From: Flavobacteriaceae bacterium
GTDB lineage: Bacteria; Bacteroidota; Bacteroidia; Flavobacteriales; Flavobacteriaceae
Reading direction: 5' to 3'
NCBI GenBank assembly: GCA_024742935.1
Contig: JANSXN010000010.1
Coordinates: forward strand, 1 to 55,293
Length of the DNA: 55,293 nt
Both the position numbers and the translations under genes were made by a program. Under the pieces are notes generated by a model that worked only from the letters and a program-made list of their open reading frames with translations, had not been told where the DNA came from and searched no databases. Shown in pieces: positions 1 through 8,376 of this stretch; positions within the stretch are counted from its first letter, which is position 1, and each line of letters begins with the position of its first letter.

Positions 1-1
1 A

Positions 2-598
2 ATGATTTTTTTTACATCAAATTCATTTGCTCAAAACAATAACGATCTCGAATTTGGTTTTTTTGCCGGAGTTAGTTTAGCATCTGTTTCAGAAGAAGAA
101 AATGTTAGTGATTTAGAATCAAAAATCGCCTTAAATGCCGGTTTTTTCTCAGAATATTTTTTCTATGAAAAATGGAGTTTAAAAGCCAAAATATATTACG
201 ATCAGAGAGGTTTTGATAATGCACCCATACTAATTATAGATGGAATTAACAATAGAACTGAAAGAGGGAGTTTTATCTTTCATAATTTAACTATACCGGT
301 ATTGGTAAATTTTAACTTTGGGAATAATGAACGTTTTTATTTGAATATAGGCCCTTATGCTAGTTATATTTTTTCTGCAGAAAAATCTGAAGGAGAAACC
401 GAATCAACAGATGATTTTAATTCTGTTGATTTTGGTCTTGAAGGCGGAATAGGATTTAAATTTTCTTTTTCCAATAAAAATGAAAAATCATTTTTTCTCG
501 AGTATGCCGGTCAAAAGGGATTTTCAGATTTAGATAACAATGAATTCGGAACTATCAAAAACATTCAACATAGCTTGAATTTCGGATTTAAATTTTAA
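2..598 (+). CDS. PorT-like outer-membrane beta-barrel protein, 5' end probably cut by window edge
   Basis: The readable part is 198 residues. It opens with what looks like the tail of a signal peptide ending in SFAQ, then a run of amphipathic strands with Gly/aromatic alternation, and ends FGFKF with a terminal Phe, as outer-membrane barrels do. Length and pattern fit the small eight-stranded PorT/OMP_b-brl family that is abundant in Bacteroidota. The ATG at base 2 gives an abnormally short signal peptide, so the true start is probably upstream of the window. No specific role can be assigned; membership of this family does not imply that it is the T9SS component PorT. Confidence 0.6.
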   Translation: MIFFTSNSFAQNNNDLEFGFFAGVSLASVSEEENVSDLESKIALNAGFFSEYFFYEKWSLKAKIYYDQRGFDNAPILIIDGINNRTERGSFIFHNLTIPVLVNFNFGNNERFYLNIGPYASYIFSAEKSEGETESTDDFNSVDFGLEGGIGFKFSFSNKNEKSFFLEYAGQKGFSDLDNNEFGTIKNIQHSLNFGFKF

Positions 599-722
599 TA
601 ATCACTATTTCCTATAGAATTTGATTTGCAAATACCAACTAACCTGAGTTCGATTATTCTCTTTGATTTTTGAGCCTTCCTTTATAACCATTCTAAATAA
701 TAAACATTAACTCTTTGTTATA

Positions 723-753
723 TTGCTTAAGTCTCTTAAGCATCGTATTTTTG
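723..753 (+). promoter_or_regulatory. Promoter of sdhCAB
   Basis: TTG at 723-725, 20 bases, then TATTTTTG at 746-753. This is a full match to the Bacteroidota -33/-7 pattern (TTG, 19-21 bases, TAnnTTTG). Transcription would start near 760, so the in-frame TTG at 723 is the -33 element and not a start codon. This supports the ATG at 780 for sdhC. Confidence 0.7.
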
Positions 754-779
754 TATACCTTTTTGTAAACTTACTTCAA

Positions 780-1451
780 ATGAGCGGAACACTAAAATCA
801 TCCATCGCCAAAAAAGTGGCGATGGCATTATCAGGCCTTTTTTTGGTCATCTTTCTTGCACAGCATTTCTTTATTAATTTCACTTCGGTTTTCAGTGCAG
901 ACACCTTCAATGAGCTGTCACACTTTATGGGCACCAATCCCGTGGTGCAATATGTGGCGCAACCCATCCTTATTTTTGGGGTGTTGTTTCATTTTATTAT
1001 GGGGTTTGTACTCGAAATCCAAAACAGAAACGCCCGAAAAATTGCCTATGCCAAATACAACGGCGGTGCCAATTCCACTTGGATGTCCCGCAATATGATT
1101 TACAGCGGCGGCTTTATTCTCATTTTTTTGGTGATTCACTTCATTGATTTTTGGGTGCCCGAAATCAGCATTAAATTCATTGAAGGCGATATGAGCGGTC
1201 TCGATGCCGCCGGAAACTACCGCTATTATGACCACGTGGTGCACGCCTTTGAACCTCTTTGGAGAACAGCCTTGTATGTAGTGGGGTTTGTTTTTCTGGC
1301 CTTGCACCTTTTGCACGGCTTTCAATCGTCCTTTCAGTCGGTTGGGTTTAACAACAAATATTCAAAGGCCTTGAAAGGATTTACCACCGCTTATGCCATC
1401 ATCATTCCGCTTGGATTTATATTCATTGCGTTGTATCACCACTTAAATTAA
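780..1451 (+). CDS. sdhC: Succinate dehydrogenase cytochrome b subunit
   Basis: Membrane anchor of respiratory complex II, passing electrons from succinate to menaquinone through haem b. The 223-residue protein has five hydrophobic helices and histidines at 29, 71, 120 and 176/179 spaced like the four haem ligands of the Wolinella FrdC (di-haem, type B) anchors, so a single large anchor replaces separate SdhC and SdhD. The ATG at 780 is chosen because the longer frame starts inside the promoter. It lies 9 bases before sdhA and is clearly co-transcribed with it. The type-B assignment rests on histidine pattern and helix count seen here; the quinone partner is inferred from the phylum. Confidence 0.92.
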   Translation: MSGTLKSSIAKKVAMALSGLFLVIFLAQHFFINFTSVFSADTFNELSHFMGTNPVVQYVAQPILIFGVLFHFIMGFVLEIQNRNARKIAYAKYNGGANSTWMSRNMIYSGGFILIFLVIHFIDFWVPEISIKFIEGDMSGLDAAGNYRYYDHVVHAFEPLWRTALYVVGFVFLALHLLHGFQSSFQSVGFNNKYSKALKGFTTAYAIIIPLGFIFIALYHHLN

Positions 1452-1460
1452 AATCGTCTT

Positions 1461-3464
1461 ATGGCAACTTTAGATTCAAAAATTCCCGAAGGTTCAGTTT
1501 CCGAAAAATGGACCCATCATAAAAATAAAATCAATCTGGTCAACCCTGCCAACAAACGAAATATTGATGTAATCGTCGTGGGAACCGGTCTTGCCGGAGG
1601 TTCTGCTGCAGCAACTTTAGCAGAGCTGGGTTATAACGTAAAAGCGTTTTGCTTTCAGGATTCTCCCCGTCGTGCACACTCTATTGCCGCTCAAGGCGGA
1701 ATCAATGCCGCAAAGAATTATCAAGGTGATGGGGACTCAACCTACCGGCTTTTTTATGATACCGTAAAAGGGGGTGATTACCGCTCACGCGAAGCAAATG
1801 TCTATCGTCTGGCCGAAGTTTCGGCCAATATTATTGACCAATGTGTTGCGCAAGGCGTTCCTTTTGCTCGTGAATATGGTGGATTGCTGGACAACCGCTC
1901 TTTTGGAGGTGTTTTGGTTTCCAGAACCTTTTATGCCAAAGGACAAACCGGTCAACAACTTTTATTAGGAGCTTATTCAGCGATGAACCGCCAGATTGGC
2001 CGCGGAAAAATAAAAATGTACAACCGCCACGAGATGCTCGATTTAGTCATCGTTGACGGAAAAGCCCGTGGAATTATCGCTAGAAATCTGATAACCGGCG
2101 CCATTGAAAGACATTCAGCTCACGCAGTCGTGCTTGGAACCGGAGGCTATGGAAATGTGTTTTTCCTTTCCACCAACGCTATGGGAAGCAATGTAACTGC
2201 AGCCTGGAAAATTCATAAAAAAGGGGCTTATTTTGCCAATCCGTGTTATACTCAAATTCACCCCACTTGTATTCCTGTTTCCGGAGACCATCAGTCAAAA
2301 TTGACGTTGATGTCTGAATCTTTACGAAATGACGGAAGAATCTGGGTGCCTGCAAAACTGGAAGACGCCAAAGCCATTAGAGAAGGGAAATTAAAACCCA
2401 CCGATTTAAAAGAAGAAGATAGAGATTACTATTTGGAAAGAAGATATCCGTCTTTCGGTAACCTGGTGCCACGTGATGTGGCTTCCAGAGCTGCTAAAGA
2501 GCGTTGTGATGCCGGTTTTGGTGTCAATAAAACAGGCGAGGCCGTTTATTTGGATTTCGCAGCAGCGATAGAACGCTACGGAAAAGAACAAGCCAGAGTC
2601 AAACATTTAGATGAAAATGACGCAAAACTGGTAAAGAAATTAGGAACTGAAGTGGTCGCCAATAAGTATGGAAACCTCTTTCAGATGTATGAAAAAATTG
2701 TTGATCAAAACCCCTATGAAACCCCAATGATGATTTATCCAGCCGTGCATTACACGATGGGAGGTATTTGGGTGGATTACAATTTGATGACAACCATTGA
2801 GGGGTGTTACGCCATTGGAGAAGCCAATTTCTCTGATCACGGCGCCAACCGTTTGGGAGCTTCAGCATTGATGCAGGGTCTGGCTGATGGGTATTTTGTC
2901 TTGCCTTATACCATTGGTGATTATCTTTCAAAAGACATCCGCACCGGAAAAATTTCTACAGATTTGCCTGAGTTTGAAGCAGCCGAAAAGAATGTGCGTT
3001 CCCAGATAGAACACTTGATGAATAGTAAAGGTTCTAAAACCGTTGACTATTTCCACAAACGTCTTGGAAAAATTATGTGGGACAAAGTGGGTATGGCCAG
3101 AAACGAAAAGGGATTGAATGAGGCCATTACTGAAATTGCCGCGTTGCGTGACGAATTTTACAAAGATGTAAGAGTGCCCGGCACAGAAAATGGACTGAAT
3201 CAGGAACTGGAAAAAGCATTGCGTGTTGCAGATTTTCTTGAACTTGGAGAGCTTTTCGCAAAAGATGCACTACACAGAAATGAATCATGTGGAGGTCACT
3301 TTAGAGAAGAATATCAAACTGAAGATGGGGAAGCACTGCGTGATGACGAAAACTTTGCGTATGTCGCTGCCTGGGAATACAAAGGAAAACCCAGTGAGGC
3401 AATTTTGCACAAGGAAGAGTTGCAGTTTGATAATGTGAAATTGGTTACCAGAAGTTATAAATAA
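1461..3464 (+). CDS. sdhA: Succinate dehydrogenase flavoprotein subunit
   Basis: Catalytic subunit of complex II: oxidises succinate to fumarate with covalently bound FAD on the cytoplasmic side. At 667 residues it has the long form typical of type-B enzymes. Visible motifs are the dinucleotide fold GTGLAG at about 41-46, the RAHS motif with His73 as the probable FAD attachment residue, the substrate-site HPTCIP and HYTMGG segments, and SDHGANRLG near the end of the FAD domain. The C-terminal region is helical. It sits between sdhC and sdhB in the usual C-A-B order. No missing key residue was seen. The operon is more GC-rich than its surroundings, probably from codon choice in a highly expressed gene. 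Confidence 0.96.
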   Translation: MATLDSKIPEGSVSEKWTHHKNKINLVNPANKRNIDVIVVGTGLAGGSAAATLAELGYNVKAFCFQDSPRRAHSIAAQGGINAAKNYQGDGDSTYRLFYDTVKGGDYRSREANVYRLAEVSANIIDQCVAQGVPFAREYGGLLDNRSFGGVLVSRTFYAKGQTGQQLLLGAYSAMNRQIGRGKIKMYNRHEMLDLVIVDGKARGIIARNLITGAIERHSAHAVVLGTGGYGNVFFLSTNAMGSNVTAAWKIHKKGAYFANPCYTQIHPTCIPVSGDHQSKLTLMSESLRNDGRIWVPAKLEDAKAIREGKLKPTDLKEEDRDYYLERRYPSFGNLVPRDVASRAAKERCDAGFGVNKTGEAVYLDFAAAIERYGKEQARVKHLDENDAKLVKKLGTEVVANKYGNLFQMYEKIVDQNPYETPMMIYPAVHYTMGGIWVDYNLMTTIEGCYAIGEANFSDHGANRLGASALMQGLADGYFVLPYTIGDYLSKDIRTGKISTDLPEFEAAEKNVRSQIEHLMNSKGSKTVDYFHKRLGKIMWDKVGMARNEKGLNEAITEIAALRDEFYKDVRVPGTENGLNQELEKALRVADFLELGELFAKDALHRNESCGGHFREEYQTEDGEALRDDENFAYVAAWEYKGKPSEAILHKEELQFDNVKLVTRSYK

Positions 3465-3530
3465 GATTTGAGACATGAGATGTTAGACACTAGACTAACG
3501 GCTCACAACTCACCACTAAAATCTAAAAAT

Positions 3531-4277
3531 ATGAATTTAACCTTAAAAATATGGCGTCAGTCTGATGCTGATAAAAAAGGAAAAATAGTTGATTATAAAA
3601 TCAATGATGTTTCACCGGATATGTCCTTTTTGGATATGCTTGATATGCTCAATGAGCAATTGAATAACAAAGGTGAAGAGCCTGTGGCGTTTGATCATGA
3701 TTGCCGTGAGGGTATTTGTGGTTCTTGTTCATTGCAAATCAACGGAGAGCCACACGGCCCTGATCGTTTGATAACTACCTGTCAGTTGCATATGCGCACT
3801 TTTAAGGATGGTGATACTATTTTTATTGAGCCTTTTAGGGCCAATGCTTTTCCTGTAATAAAGGATTTGGTTGTGGACAGAAGTTCGTTTGACCGCATAC
3901 AGCATGCCGGTGGGTTTATTTCGGTAAATACATCGGGGAACACGATTGATGCCAATGCCATTCCTGTGAATAAACACGATGCTGATACTGCTTTTGATGC
4001 AGCAACTTGTATTGGTTGTGGAGCTTGTGTGGCGGCTTGTAAAAATGCTTCGGCGATGTTGTTTGTTTCTGCAAAAGTATCACAGTTTGCCTTATTGCCG
4101 CAAGGAAGGGTAGAAGCGACAGACCGTGTGATGAATATGGTGCGTCAAATGGATGAAGAAGGTTTTGGAAACTGCACCAATACCGGTGCTTGTGAGATTG
4201 AATGTCCAAAAGGAATTTCCCTTGAGAATATCGCCCGAATGAATAGGGAGTATTTGAGTGCGAGTATGAAAGGGTAA
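3531..4277 (+). CDS. sdhB: Succinate dehydrogenase iron-sulfur subunit
   Basis: Carries electrons from FAD to the membrane haems. The 248-residue protein shows all three cluster motifs: [2Fe-2S] with Cys58, Cys63, Cys66 and Cys84; [4Fe-4S] CIGCGAC from Cys160; and the [3Fe-4S]-type CTNTGAC...CP from Cys215. The ATG at 3531 is preferred over an in-frame start at 3468 because the 21 extra residues are not protein-like and arise from an odd low-complexity spacer. That 66-base spacer after sdhA is unusually long for this operon. A strong hairpin terminator follows the stop. Confidence 0.95.
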   Translation: MNLTLKIWRQSDADKKGKIVDYKINDVSPDMSFLDMLDMLNEQLNNKGEEPVAFDHDCREGICGSCSLQINGEPHGPDRLITTCQLHMRTFKDGDTIFIEPFRANAFPVIKDLVVDRSSFDRIQHAGGFISVNTSGNTIDANAIPVNKHDADTAFDAATCIGCGACVAACKNASAMLFVSAKVSQFALLPQGRVEATDRVMNMVRQMDEEGFGNCTNTGACEIECPKGISLENIARMNREYLSASMKG

Positions 4278-4297
4278 CTATAAAAGAATTTAAAAAC

Positions 4298-4342
4298 AAA
4301 AAGCGCACAGATCTGAATTTCAGTTCTTGTGCGCTTTTTTTT
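4298..4342. terminator. Bidirectional terminator between sdhB and rng
   Basis: Eleven-pair stem AAAAAGCGCAC (4298-4308) with GTGCGCTTTTT (4329-4339), with a second short self-complementary CTGAA/TTCAG inside the loop. A and T tracts on the two sides let it serve both convergent genes. Confidence 0.85.
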
Positions 4343-5882
4343 ATTTTATCTCTTTACCGTCTTTATCAATAAAGTGGTATTCGAGATAGGTGTAAGCATC
4401 TCTTGGTTGAATTTTCACCCATTTTTTATGTTCTAAAAACCATTTAGAACGTATCGATGGAAAGCCTTTTATTAAGAAGGCTGCTATAAAAGGATGTGTG
4501 TTTAAGGTTATCTTTTTATAGTCTTTTTTCAATAATCTTTTTAAATCTGCATTAATCCTGTCAATGATTAAAATGGGAGCTTCTATTTCTCCGGCTTCGC
4601 CGTTGGGGTCGAGCTCACGTGTTTTAATATTCATTTCAGGTCTAACACGTTGTCGTGTAATTTGGATCAATCCAAATTTACTGGGCGGCAAAATTTTGTG
4701 TTTTGCCCTGTCATCTTTCATTTCATCACGCAAGTGATTGAACAGTTGTTTTCTGTGGTTGGGGTTTGCCATATCGATAAAATCGACAACAATAATCCCT
4801 CCCATGTCGCGTAGGCGGAGTTGGCGTGCCAGCTCTGTTGCAGCGATTAAATTAACTTCAAGTGCCGTTGCTTCCTGGCTGTCTGATTTGTTTGAGCGGT
4901 TACCGCTGTTTACATCGACTACGTGAAGGGCTTCTGTGTGTTCTATCACCAGATAAGCGCCTTTACTTCCTGAAACGGTGCGACCAAAAGACGTTTTTAT
5001 TTGTCTTTCAATACCAAACTTTTCAAAGATTGGTACTTTTGAGTCATACAACTTAATGATTGATTCCTTCTGTGGTGCCACTTCGTGCACATAATCTTTA
5101 ATTTTTAAGTAAAGCACTTCATCATCAATGTAAATGGAAGTAAATGAATCGCTGAGTAAATCTCTTATAAGAGACAGCCCTCTGTTCATTTCACTCATCA
5201 CTTTTGACGGGTGATGTGCATTTTGTAGCTTTTTACACATTGCAGACCAGCGGTCGAGCAAGTTTTGTAAATCTTTGTCCAGTTCTGCTACTTTTTTACC
5301 CTCTGCTACGGTTCTAATAATTACACCAAAGCCTTTTGGCTTGATGCTTTGCACCAATCGTTTTAATCGTTCTTTTTCTTCTTTGGATTCTATTTTTTGT
5401 GAAATAGAAACCCGGTCTGAAAAAGGAACCAAAACGATGTATCTCCCTGCCAGTGATAACTCAGAACTTATTCTGGGTCCTTTGGTGGAGATGGGTTCTT
5501 TTACTATTTGAACCAAAATTGATTGATTTGATTTAATGGCATCACTTATTTTGCCATTTTTATCAATATCTTTCTCAAATGGGAAATTCTTTAAAGAGTA
5601 ATCTTTAAGTTTACCTGTGCTTACAAGTTTTGTGAATTTTAATAAGGAAGGGAGTTGTGGACCTAAATCCTGATAATGTAAGAATCCGTCTTTTTCGTAT
5701 CCTACATTAACAAATGCTGCATTGAGACCCGGTACAGTTTTGCGTGTTTTGGCGATAAACACATCACCAACTGCAAATTCACTGTCGTCGTCTTCCTTGT
5801 GTAATTCAATTAGTTTTCCATCTTTAAGAAGGGCAAAATCAACTTCTGAGGAACTGGATCTGATAAATAATTCGTAGTTCAC
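4341..5882 (-). CDS. rng: Ribonuclease G/E family endoribonuclease
   Basis: Single-strand-specific endoribonuclease for RNA processing and decay, 513 residues, starting with GTG. An S1 RNA-binding domain occupies about residues 35-125, followed by RNase H-like and DNase I-like parts. The Mg-binding aspartates are present: Asp323 in VVDVNSG and Asp367/Asp370 in VVDFIDM, matching E. coli RNase E Asp303/Asp346. After QITRQRVRPEM the zinc-link CPxCxGTG motif, used by RNase E/G to build dimers, is absent and replaced by an Asn/Gly/Glu-rich stretch. No RNase E-like C-terminal scaffold follows. It is downstream of HU and the 30-residue protein, but a terminator and a structured 227-base leader lie between, so it may have separate control. 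Confidence 0.92.
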   Translation of the reverse strand: MNYELFIRSSSSEVDFALLKDGKLIELHKEDDDSEFAVGDVFIAKTRKTVPGLNAAFVNVGYEKDGFLHYQDLGPQLPSLLKFTKLVSTGKLKDYSLKNFPFEKDIDKNGKISDAIKSNQSILVQIVKEPISTKGPRISSELSLAGRYIVLVPFSDRVSISQKIESKEEKERLKRLVQSIKPKGFGVIIRTVAEGKKVAELDKDLQNLLDRWSAMCKKLQNAHHPSKVMSEMNRGLSLIRDLLSDSFTSIYIDDEVLYLKIKDYVHEVAPQKESIIKLYDSKVPIFEKFGIERQIKTSFGRTVSGSKGAYLVIEHTEALHVVDVNSGNRSNKSDSQEATALEVNLIAATELARQLRLRDMGGIIVVDFIDMANPNHRKQLFNHLRDEMKDDRAKHKILPPSKFGLIQITRQRVRPEMNIKTRELDPNGEAGEIEAPILIIDRINADLKRLLKKDYKKITLNTHPFIAAFLIKGFPSIRSKWFLEHKKWVKIQPRDAYTYLEYHFIDKDGKEIK

Positions 5883-5968
5883 TCTTCGTAATTTATATCC
5901 GCCCCGTTAATGCTTCTTTAAATTCGAAGTCTTATTCAGGACAGATGGATTAAACAATATTTCTCACA

Positions 5969-6011
5969 GGTTTCTCACCTTGTTGAGGTGAGAATAGTAC
6001 CCGGTGAAACC
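5969..6011 (-). promoter_or_regulatory. Structured 5' leader of rng with two competing hairpins
   Basis: On the minus strand the leader can fold TTCTCACC with GGTGAGAA (genomic 5972-5979 and 5987-5994, 7-base loop). Alternatively an upstream GGTTTCACC (6003-6011) pairs with GGTG..AAACC (5969-5990 region). The two share the GGTG arm and so exclude each other. Leader control of an RNase E/G gene is plausible, as E. coli rne regulates its own message through its 5' leader, but this is inference. Confidence 0.4.
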
Positions 6012-6093
6012 TTAAGGTGACTTTATACACTTTACCCAAAAGTGCTATTGTCAATAAAATTTCTTTTTCAAAGAACGTTGTGTTTTTAAAAGA

Positions 6094-6118
6094 AAAAAGT
6101 AGTTAGAAACTACTTTTT
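6094..6118 (-). terminator. Terminator overlapping the end of the 30-residue ORF
   Basis: Eleven-pair stem with a three-base loop; the arms are 6094-6104 and 6108-6118. On the minus strand it is followed by a T-rich run. The TAG stop codon of the small ORF (6110-6112) lies inside the first arm, so the last lysine codons also form the hairpin. Confidence 0.7.
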
Positions 6119-6202
6119 CTTTTTATGGCGATTAGCGCGGCTTCTTTTTTTGCGCTTATGGGTTGCTACCTTGTGTCTTTTTCTTTTTTTACCACTTGGC
6201 AT
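6110..6202 (-). CDS. Very short Lys/Arg-rich protein, ribosomal-protein-like
   Basis: ATG at 6202 to TAG at 6110 encodes 30 residues, beginning MPSGKKRKRHKVATHKRKK and ending in a run of lysines. More than half the residues are Lys, Arg or His, and there are no acidic residues. It starts 24 bases after the HU stop and ends in a terminator, so it looks like the second gene of an HU operon. Composition and size resemble tiny rRNA-binding proteins such as THX or bL36-type proteins. A structure of the Flavobacterium ribosome reported a previously unlisted small protein named bL38; whether this is the same I cannot confirm from memory. Most gene finders skip ORFs this short. Confidence 0.75.
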   Translation of the reverse strand: MPSGKKRKRHKVATHKRKKRSRANRHKKKK

Positions 6203-6226
6203 AGTGTTTCTTTTTTAAGTTATTAA

Positions 6227-6517
6227 TTATTTAACAACAACATTTTCCTTAACGCCTTCTACAAAAACTTTTGCAGGTTTAAACGCAGGAATGTTGTGTG
6301 CAGGTATTTTTATCGTTGTGTTTTTTGAAATGTTTCGTCCGGTTTTTTCTGCTCTCGTTTTGATGATGAAACTTCCAAAACCTCTAAGGTAAACATTGTC
6401 ACCACCTTCTAATGAGGTTTTTACTTCTTCCATGAAACTTTCTACAGTTGCTTGAACATCTCCTTTTTCCATTCCTAGCTTTTCTGAAATTTTAGCTACG
6501 ATATCTGCTTTTGTCAT
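6227..6517 (-). CDS. HU family DNA-binding protein
   Basis: A 96-residue histone-like protein that bends and compacts DNA as a dimer. The N-terminal helical half (MTKADIVAKISEKLG...) and the beta-arm segment GRNISKNTTIKIPA...FKPAK match the HU/IHF fold; the usual GRNPxTG arm tip is altered to GRNISKN. It has its own good promoter upstream (6563-6594) and is followed after 24 bases by the 30-residue basic protein. HU versus IHF cannot be decided from sequence alone, but Bacteroidota usually carry homodimeric HU variants. Confidence 0.95.
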   Translation of the reverse strand: MTKADIVAKISEKLGMEKGDVQATVESFMEEVKTSLEGGDNVYLRGFGSFIIKTRAEKTGRNISKNTTIKIPAHNIPAFKPAKVFVEGVKENVVVK

Positions 6518-6562
6518 TCTAAAATATTTTAGGGATTAAAAATTAATTTTTTTACAAGACCG

Positions 6563-6594
6563 CAAATATAAGGATTTTAAAATCAACAAAACAA
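6563..6594 (-). promoter_or_regulatory. Promoter of the HU gene
   Basis: On the minus strand: TTG (6592-6594), 21 bases, TATATTTG (6563-6570). This is a full match to the Bacteroidota consensus, placing the transcript start about 40 bases before the HU ATG. Confidence 0.7.
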
Positions 6595-6740
6595 CCCTAA
6601 GCCATTAAAAAATAAACAGATATGTGTTTTTTTTAAAATACTTGGTGATGTCTGTACAATCGTTTTGAAAACGATAAAAATTGTTGAATATCAATTAATT
6701 ATAATTAAACGATTTTTTAATTGGTGCTAAATCAGCTCAT

Positions 6741-6770
6741 AAAAAATAGCCCTTCCAAGAAAGGGCTATT
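6741..6770 (-). terminator. Terminator of glyS
   Basis: Stem AATAGCCCTT (6745-6754) with AAGGGCTATT (6761-6770) and a six-base loop. On the minus strand the stem is followed by a T run at 6741-6746. Confidence 0.8.
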
Positions 6771-6792
6771 AAACTAAAAGTTTGTAAATTAT

Positions 6793-8328
6793 TTATTTCA
6801 ACCAGTTTTTGATACTTACTTCTTTACCAATTAAAGAGGAAAGATTATCAATGGCTACTCGTTCCTGTTTCATAGAATCACGATGTCTTATGGTCACCGT
6901 GTTATCTGAAATAGTGTCATGATCTACAGTGATGCAAAACGGAGTGCCAACTGCATCTTGACGACGGTAACGTTTACCGATGGCGTCTTTTTCATCATAT
7001 GCCACTTGAAAATCCCATTGTAACTCTTCAATAATTTTTTGAGCTATTTCGGGTAAACCGTCTTTTTTTATTAAAGGTAAAACAGCCGCTTTTGTGGGGG
7101 CGATAACCGAAGGAATTTTTAAAACAATGCGCGTACTCCCATCTTCAAGGGTTTCTTCTTCCAGTGCCTTGCTGAAAACTGCCAAAAACATTCTGTCTAA
7201 ACCAATAGAGGTTTCAATAACATAAGGCACATAGCTTTTGTTCAATTCAGGATCAAAAAACTGTAGTTTCTTGCCTGAAAATTCTTCGTGTGCTTTCAGG
7301 TCAAAGTCGGTGCGGGAGTGGATGCCTTCCAGCTCTTTGAATCCAAATGGGAAATCAAATTCAATATCAGTAGCTGCATTGGCATAGTGCGCCAGCTTTT
7401 CATGGTCATGAAAGCGGTAGTTTTCTTTCCCTAAACCCAAAGACATGTGCCAGTTATAACGCACTTCTTTCCAGTACTCATACCACTTCATTTCGTCGCC
7501 GGGGCGAACAAAATACTGCATTTCCATTTGTTCAAACTCACGCATCCTGAAAATAAACTGACGGGCAACTATTTCATTTCTAAAGGCTTTTCCGGTTTGA
7601 GCGATTCCAAATGGCACTTTCATTCTTCCTGTTTTTTGCACGTTAAGGAAATTGACAAAAATTCCTTGTGCAGTTTCTGGACGCAAATATAAATCGGTTG
7701 CTTTGTCTGCTGAGGCTCCCAGTTTGGTACCAAACATCAGGTTGAATTGCTTGACTTCTGTCCAGTTTCTTGAGCCGGTGTCAGGGTCTGCAATTTCCAA
7801 TTCTTCAATAAGTGCTTTTACATCTGCGAGGTCTTCGTTTCCTAAAGACCTTGCCATGCGCTCAATGATTTCTTTTTGTTGGGTTTTGTATCTTATAACA
7901 CGCTCGTTTGTAGCGACAAACTGTTCTTTATCAAAATTTTCACCAAAGCGTTTGCGTGCTTTTTCGATTTCTTTTTCGGCTTTTTGGTGTAATTTTTCTG
8001 CATAGTCCTCTATAAGTACATCTGCGCGGTAGCGTTTTTTAGAATCTTTATTGTCAATAAGTGGGTCATTGAATGCATCTACGTGACCGGAAGCCTTCCA
8101 GGTAGTGGGATGCATTAATATAGCAGCATCAAGGCCTACTATATTTTGATGCATTTGCACCATGCTTTTCCACCAGTATTCACGAATGTTGTTTTTGAGC
8201 AGGACTCCATTTTGTGCATAGTCATATACAGCATTGAGCCCATCATAGATTTCACTGGAACCAAATATGAAACCATATTCTTTGGCATGTGAAACGACTC
8301 TCTTGAAATGTTCTTCTTTGTTTATCAT
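6793..8328 (-). CDS. glyS: Glycyl-tRNA synthetase (single-chain, class II)
   Basis: Charges tRNA-Gly with glycine in the cytoplasm. The 511-residue single-chain alpha2 form is seen here, as in eukaryotes, archaea and many Bacteroidota, and not the two-subunit glyQ/glyS form of Proteobacteria. Motif 2 is visible (AFRNEIVARQ...FRMREFEQMEM) and motif 3 as SIGLDRM; the C-terminal anticodon-binding domain includes GTPFCITVDHDT and TIRHRDSMKQERV. A TATTTTTG box ends four bases before the ATG, suggesting a leaderless or nearly leaderless transcript. A coiled-coil insertion around 120-170 is rich in Lys/Glu. The symbol glyS follows common use for this single-chain form. Confidence 0.95.
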   Translation of the reverse strand: MINKEEHFKRVVSHAKEYGFIFGSSEIYDGLNAVYDYAQNGVLLKNNIREYWWKSMVQMHQNIVGLDAAILMHPTTWKASGHVDAFNDPLIDNKDSKKRYRADVLIEDYAEKLHQKAEKEIEKARKRFGENFDKEQFVATNERVIRYKTQQKEIIERMARSLGNEDLADVKALIEELEIADPDTGSRNWTEVKQFNLMFGTKLGASADKATDLYLRPETAQGIFVNFLNVQKTGRMKVPFGIAQTGKAFRNEIVARQFIFRMREFEQMEMQYFVRPGDEMKWYEYWKEVRYNWHMSLGLGKENYRFHDHEKLAHYANAATDIEFDFPFGFKELEGIHSRTDFDLKAHEEFSGKKLQFFDPELNKSYVPYVIETSIGLDRMFLAVFSKALEEETLEDGSTRIVLKIPSVIAPTKAAVLPLIKKDGLPEIAQKIIEELQWDFQVAYDEKDAIGKRYRRQDAVGTPFCITVDHDTISDNTVTIRHRDSMKQERVAIDNLSSLIGKEVSIKNWLK

Positions 8329-8332
8329 TTGG

Positions 8333-8340
8333 CAAAAATA
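8333..8340 (-). promoter_or_regulatory. -7 box of glyS, very close to the start codon
   Basis: TATTTTTG on the minus strand, its last base four bases before the ATG (8326-8328). It lies in the T tract of the upstream terminator hairpin. No clear TTG -33 element is found at 19-21 bases, so the call is moderate. Confidence 0.5.
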
Positions 8341-8342
8341 AA

Positions 8343-8376
8343 AAAAACCACTGCGAAATAAGCCGAAGTGGTTTTT
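8343..8376 (-). terminator. Terminator after the coiled-coil protein gene
   Basis: Ten-pair stem AAAAACCACT (8343-8352) with AGTGGTTTTT (8367-8376) and a 14-base loop, followed by a long T run on the minus strand. It directly abuts the glyS -7 box. Confidence 0.75.

Noticed and set aside
723-779. N-terminal extension of sdhC from a TTG at 723
   Set aside because: The TTG is the -33 element of a consensus promoter and the extension is not seen in SdhC proteins.
918-1325. A 135-codon antisense frame within sdhC
   Set aside because: Shadow of sdhC; favoured by the higher GC of this operon and with no family resemblance.
780-3464. Raised GC in the sdh operon (27 of 60 bases at 1021-1080, 32 of 60 at 1201-1260) as a sign of transfer
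   Set aside because: The genes are core, in normal order and typical of the phylum; codon choice in highly expressed genes explains it better.
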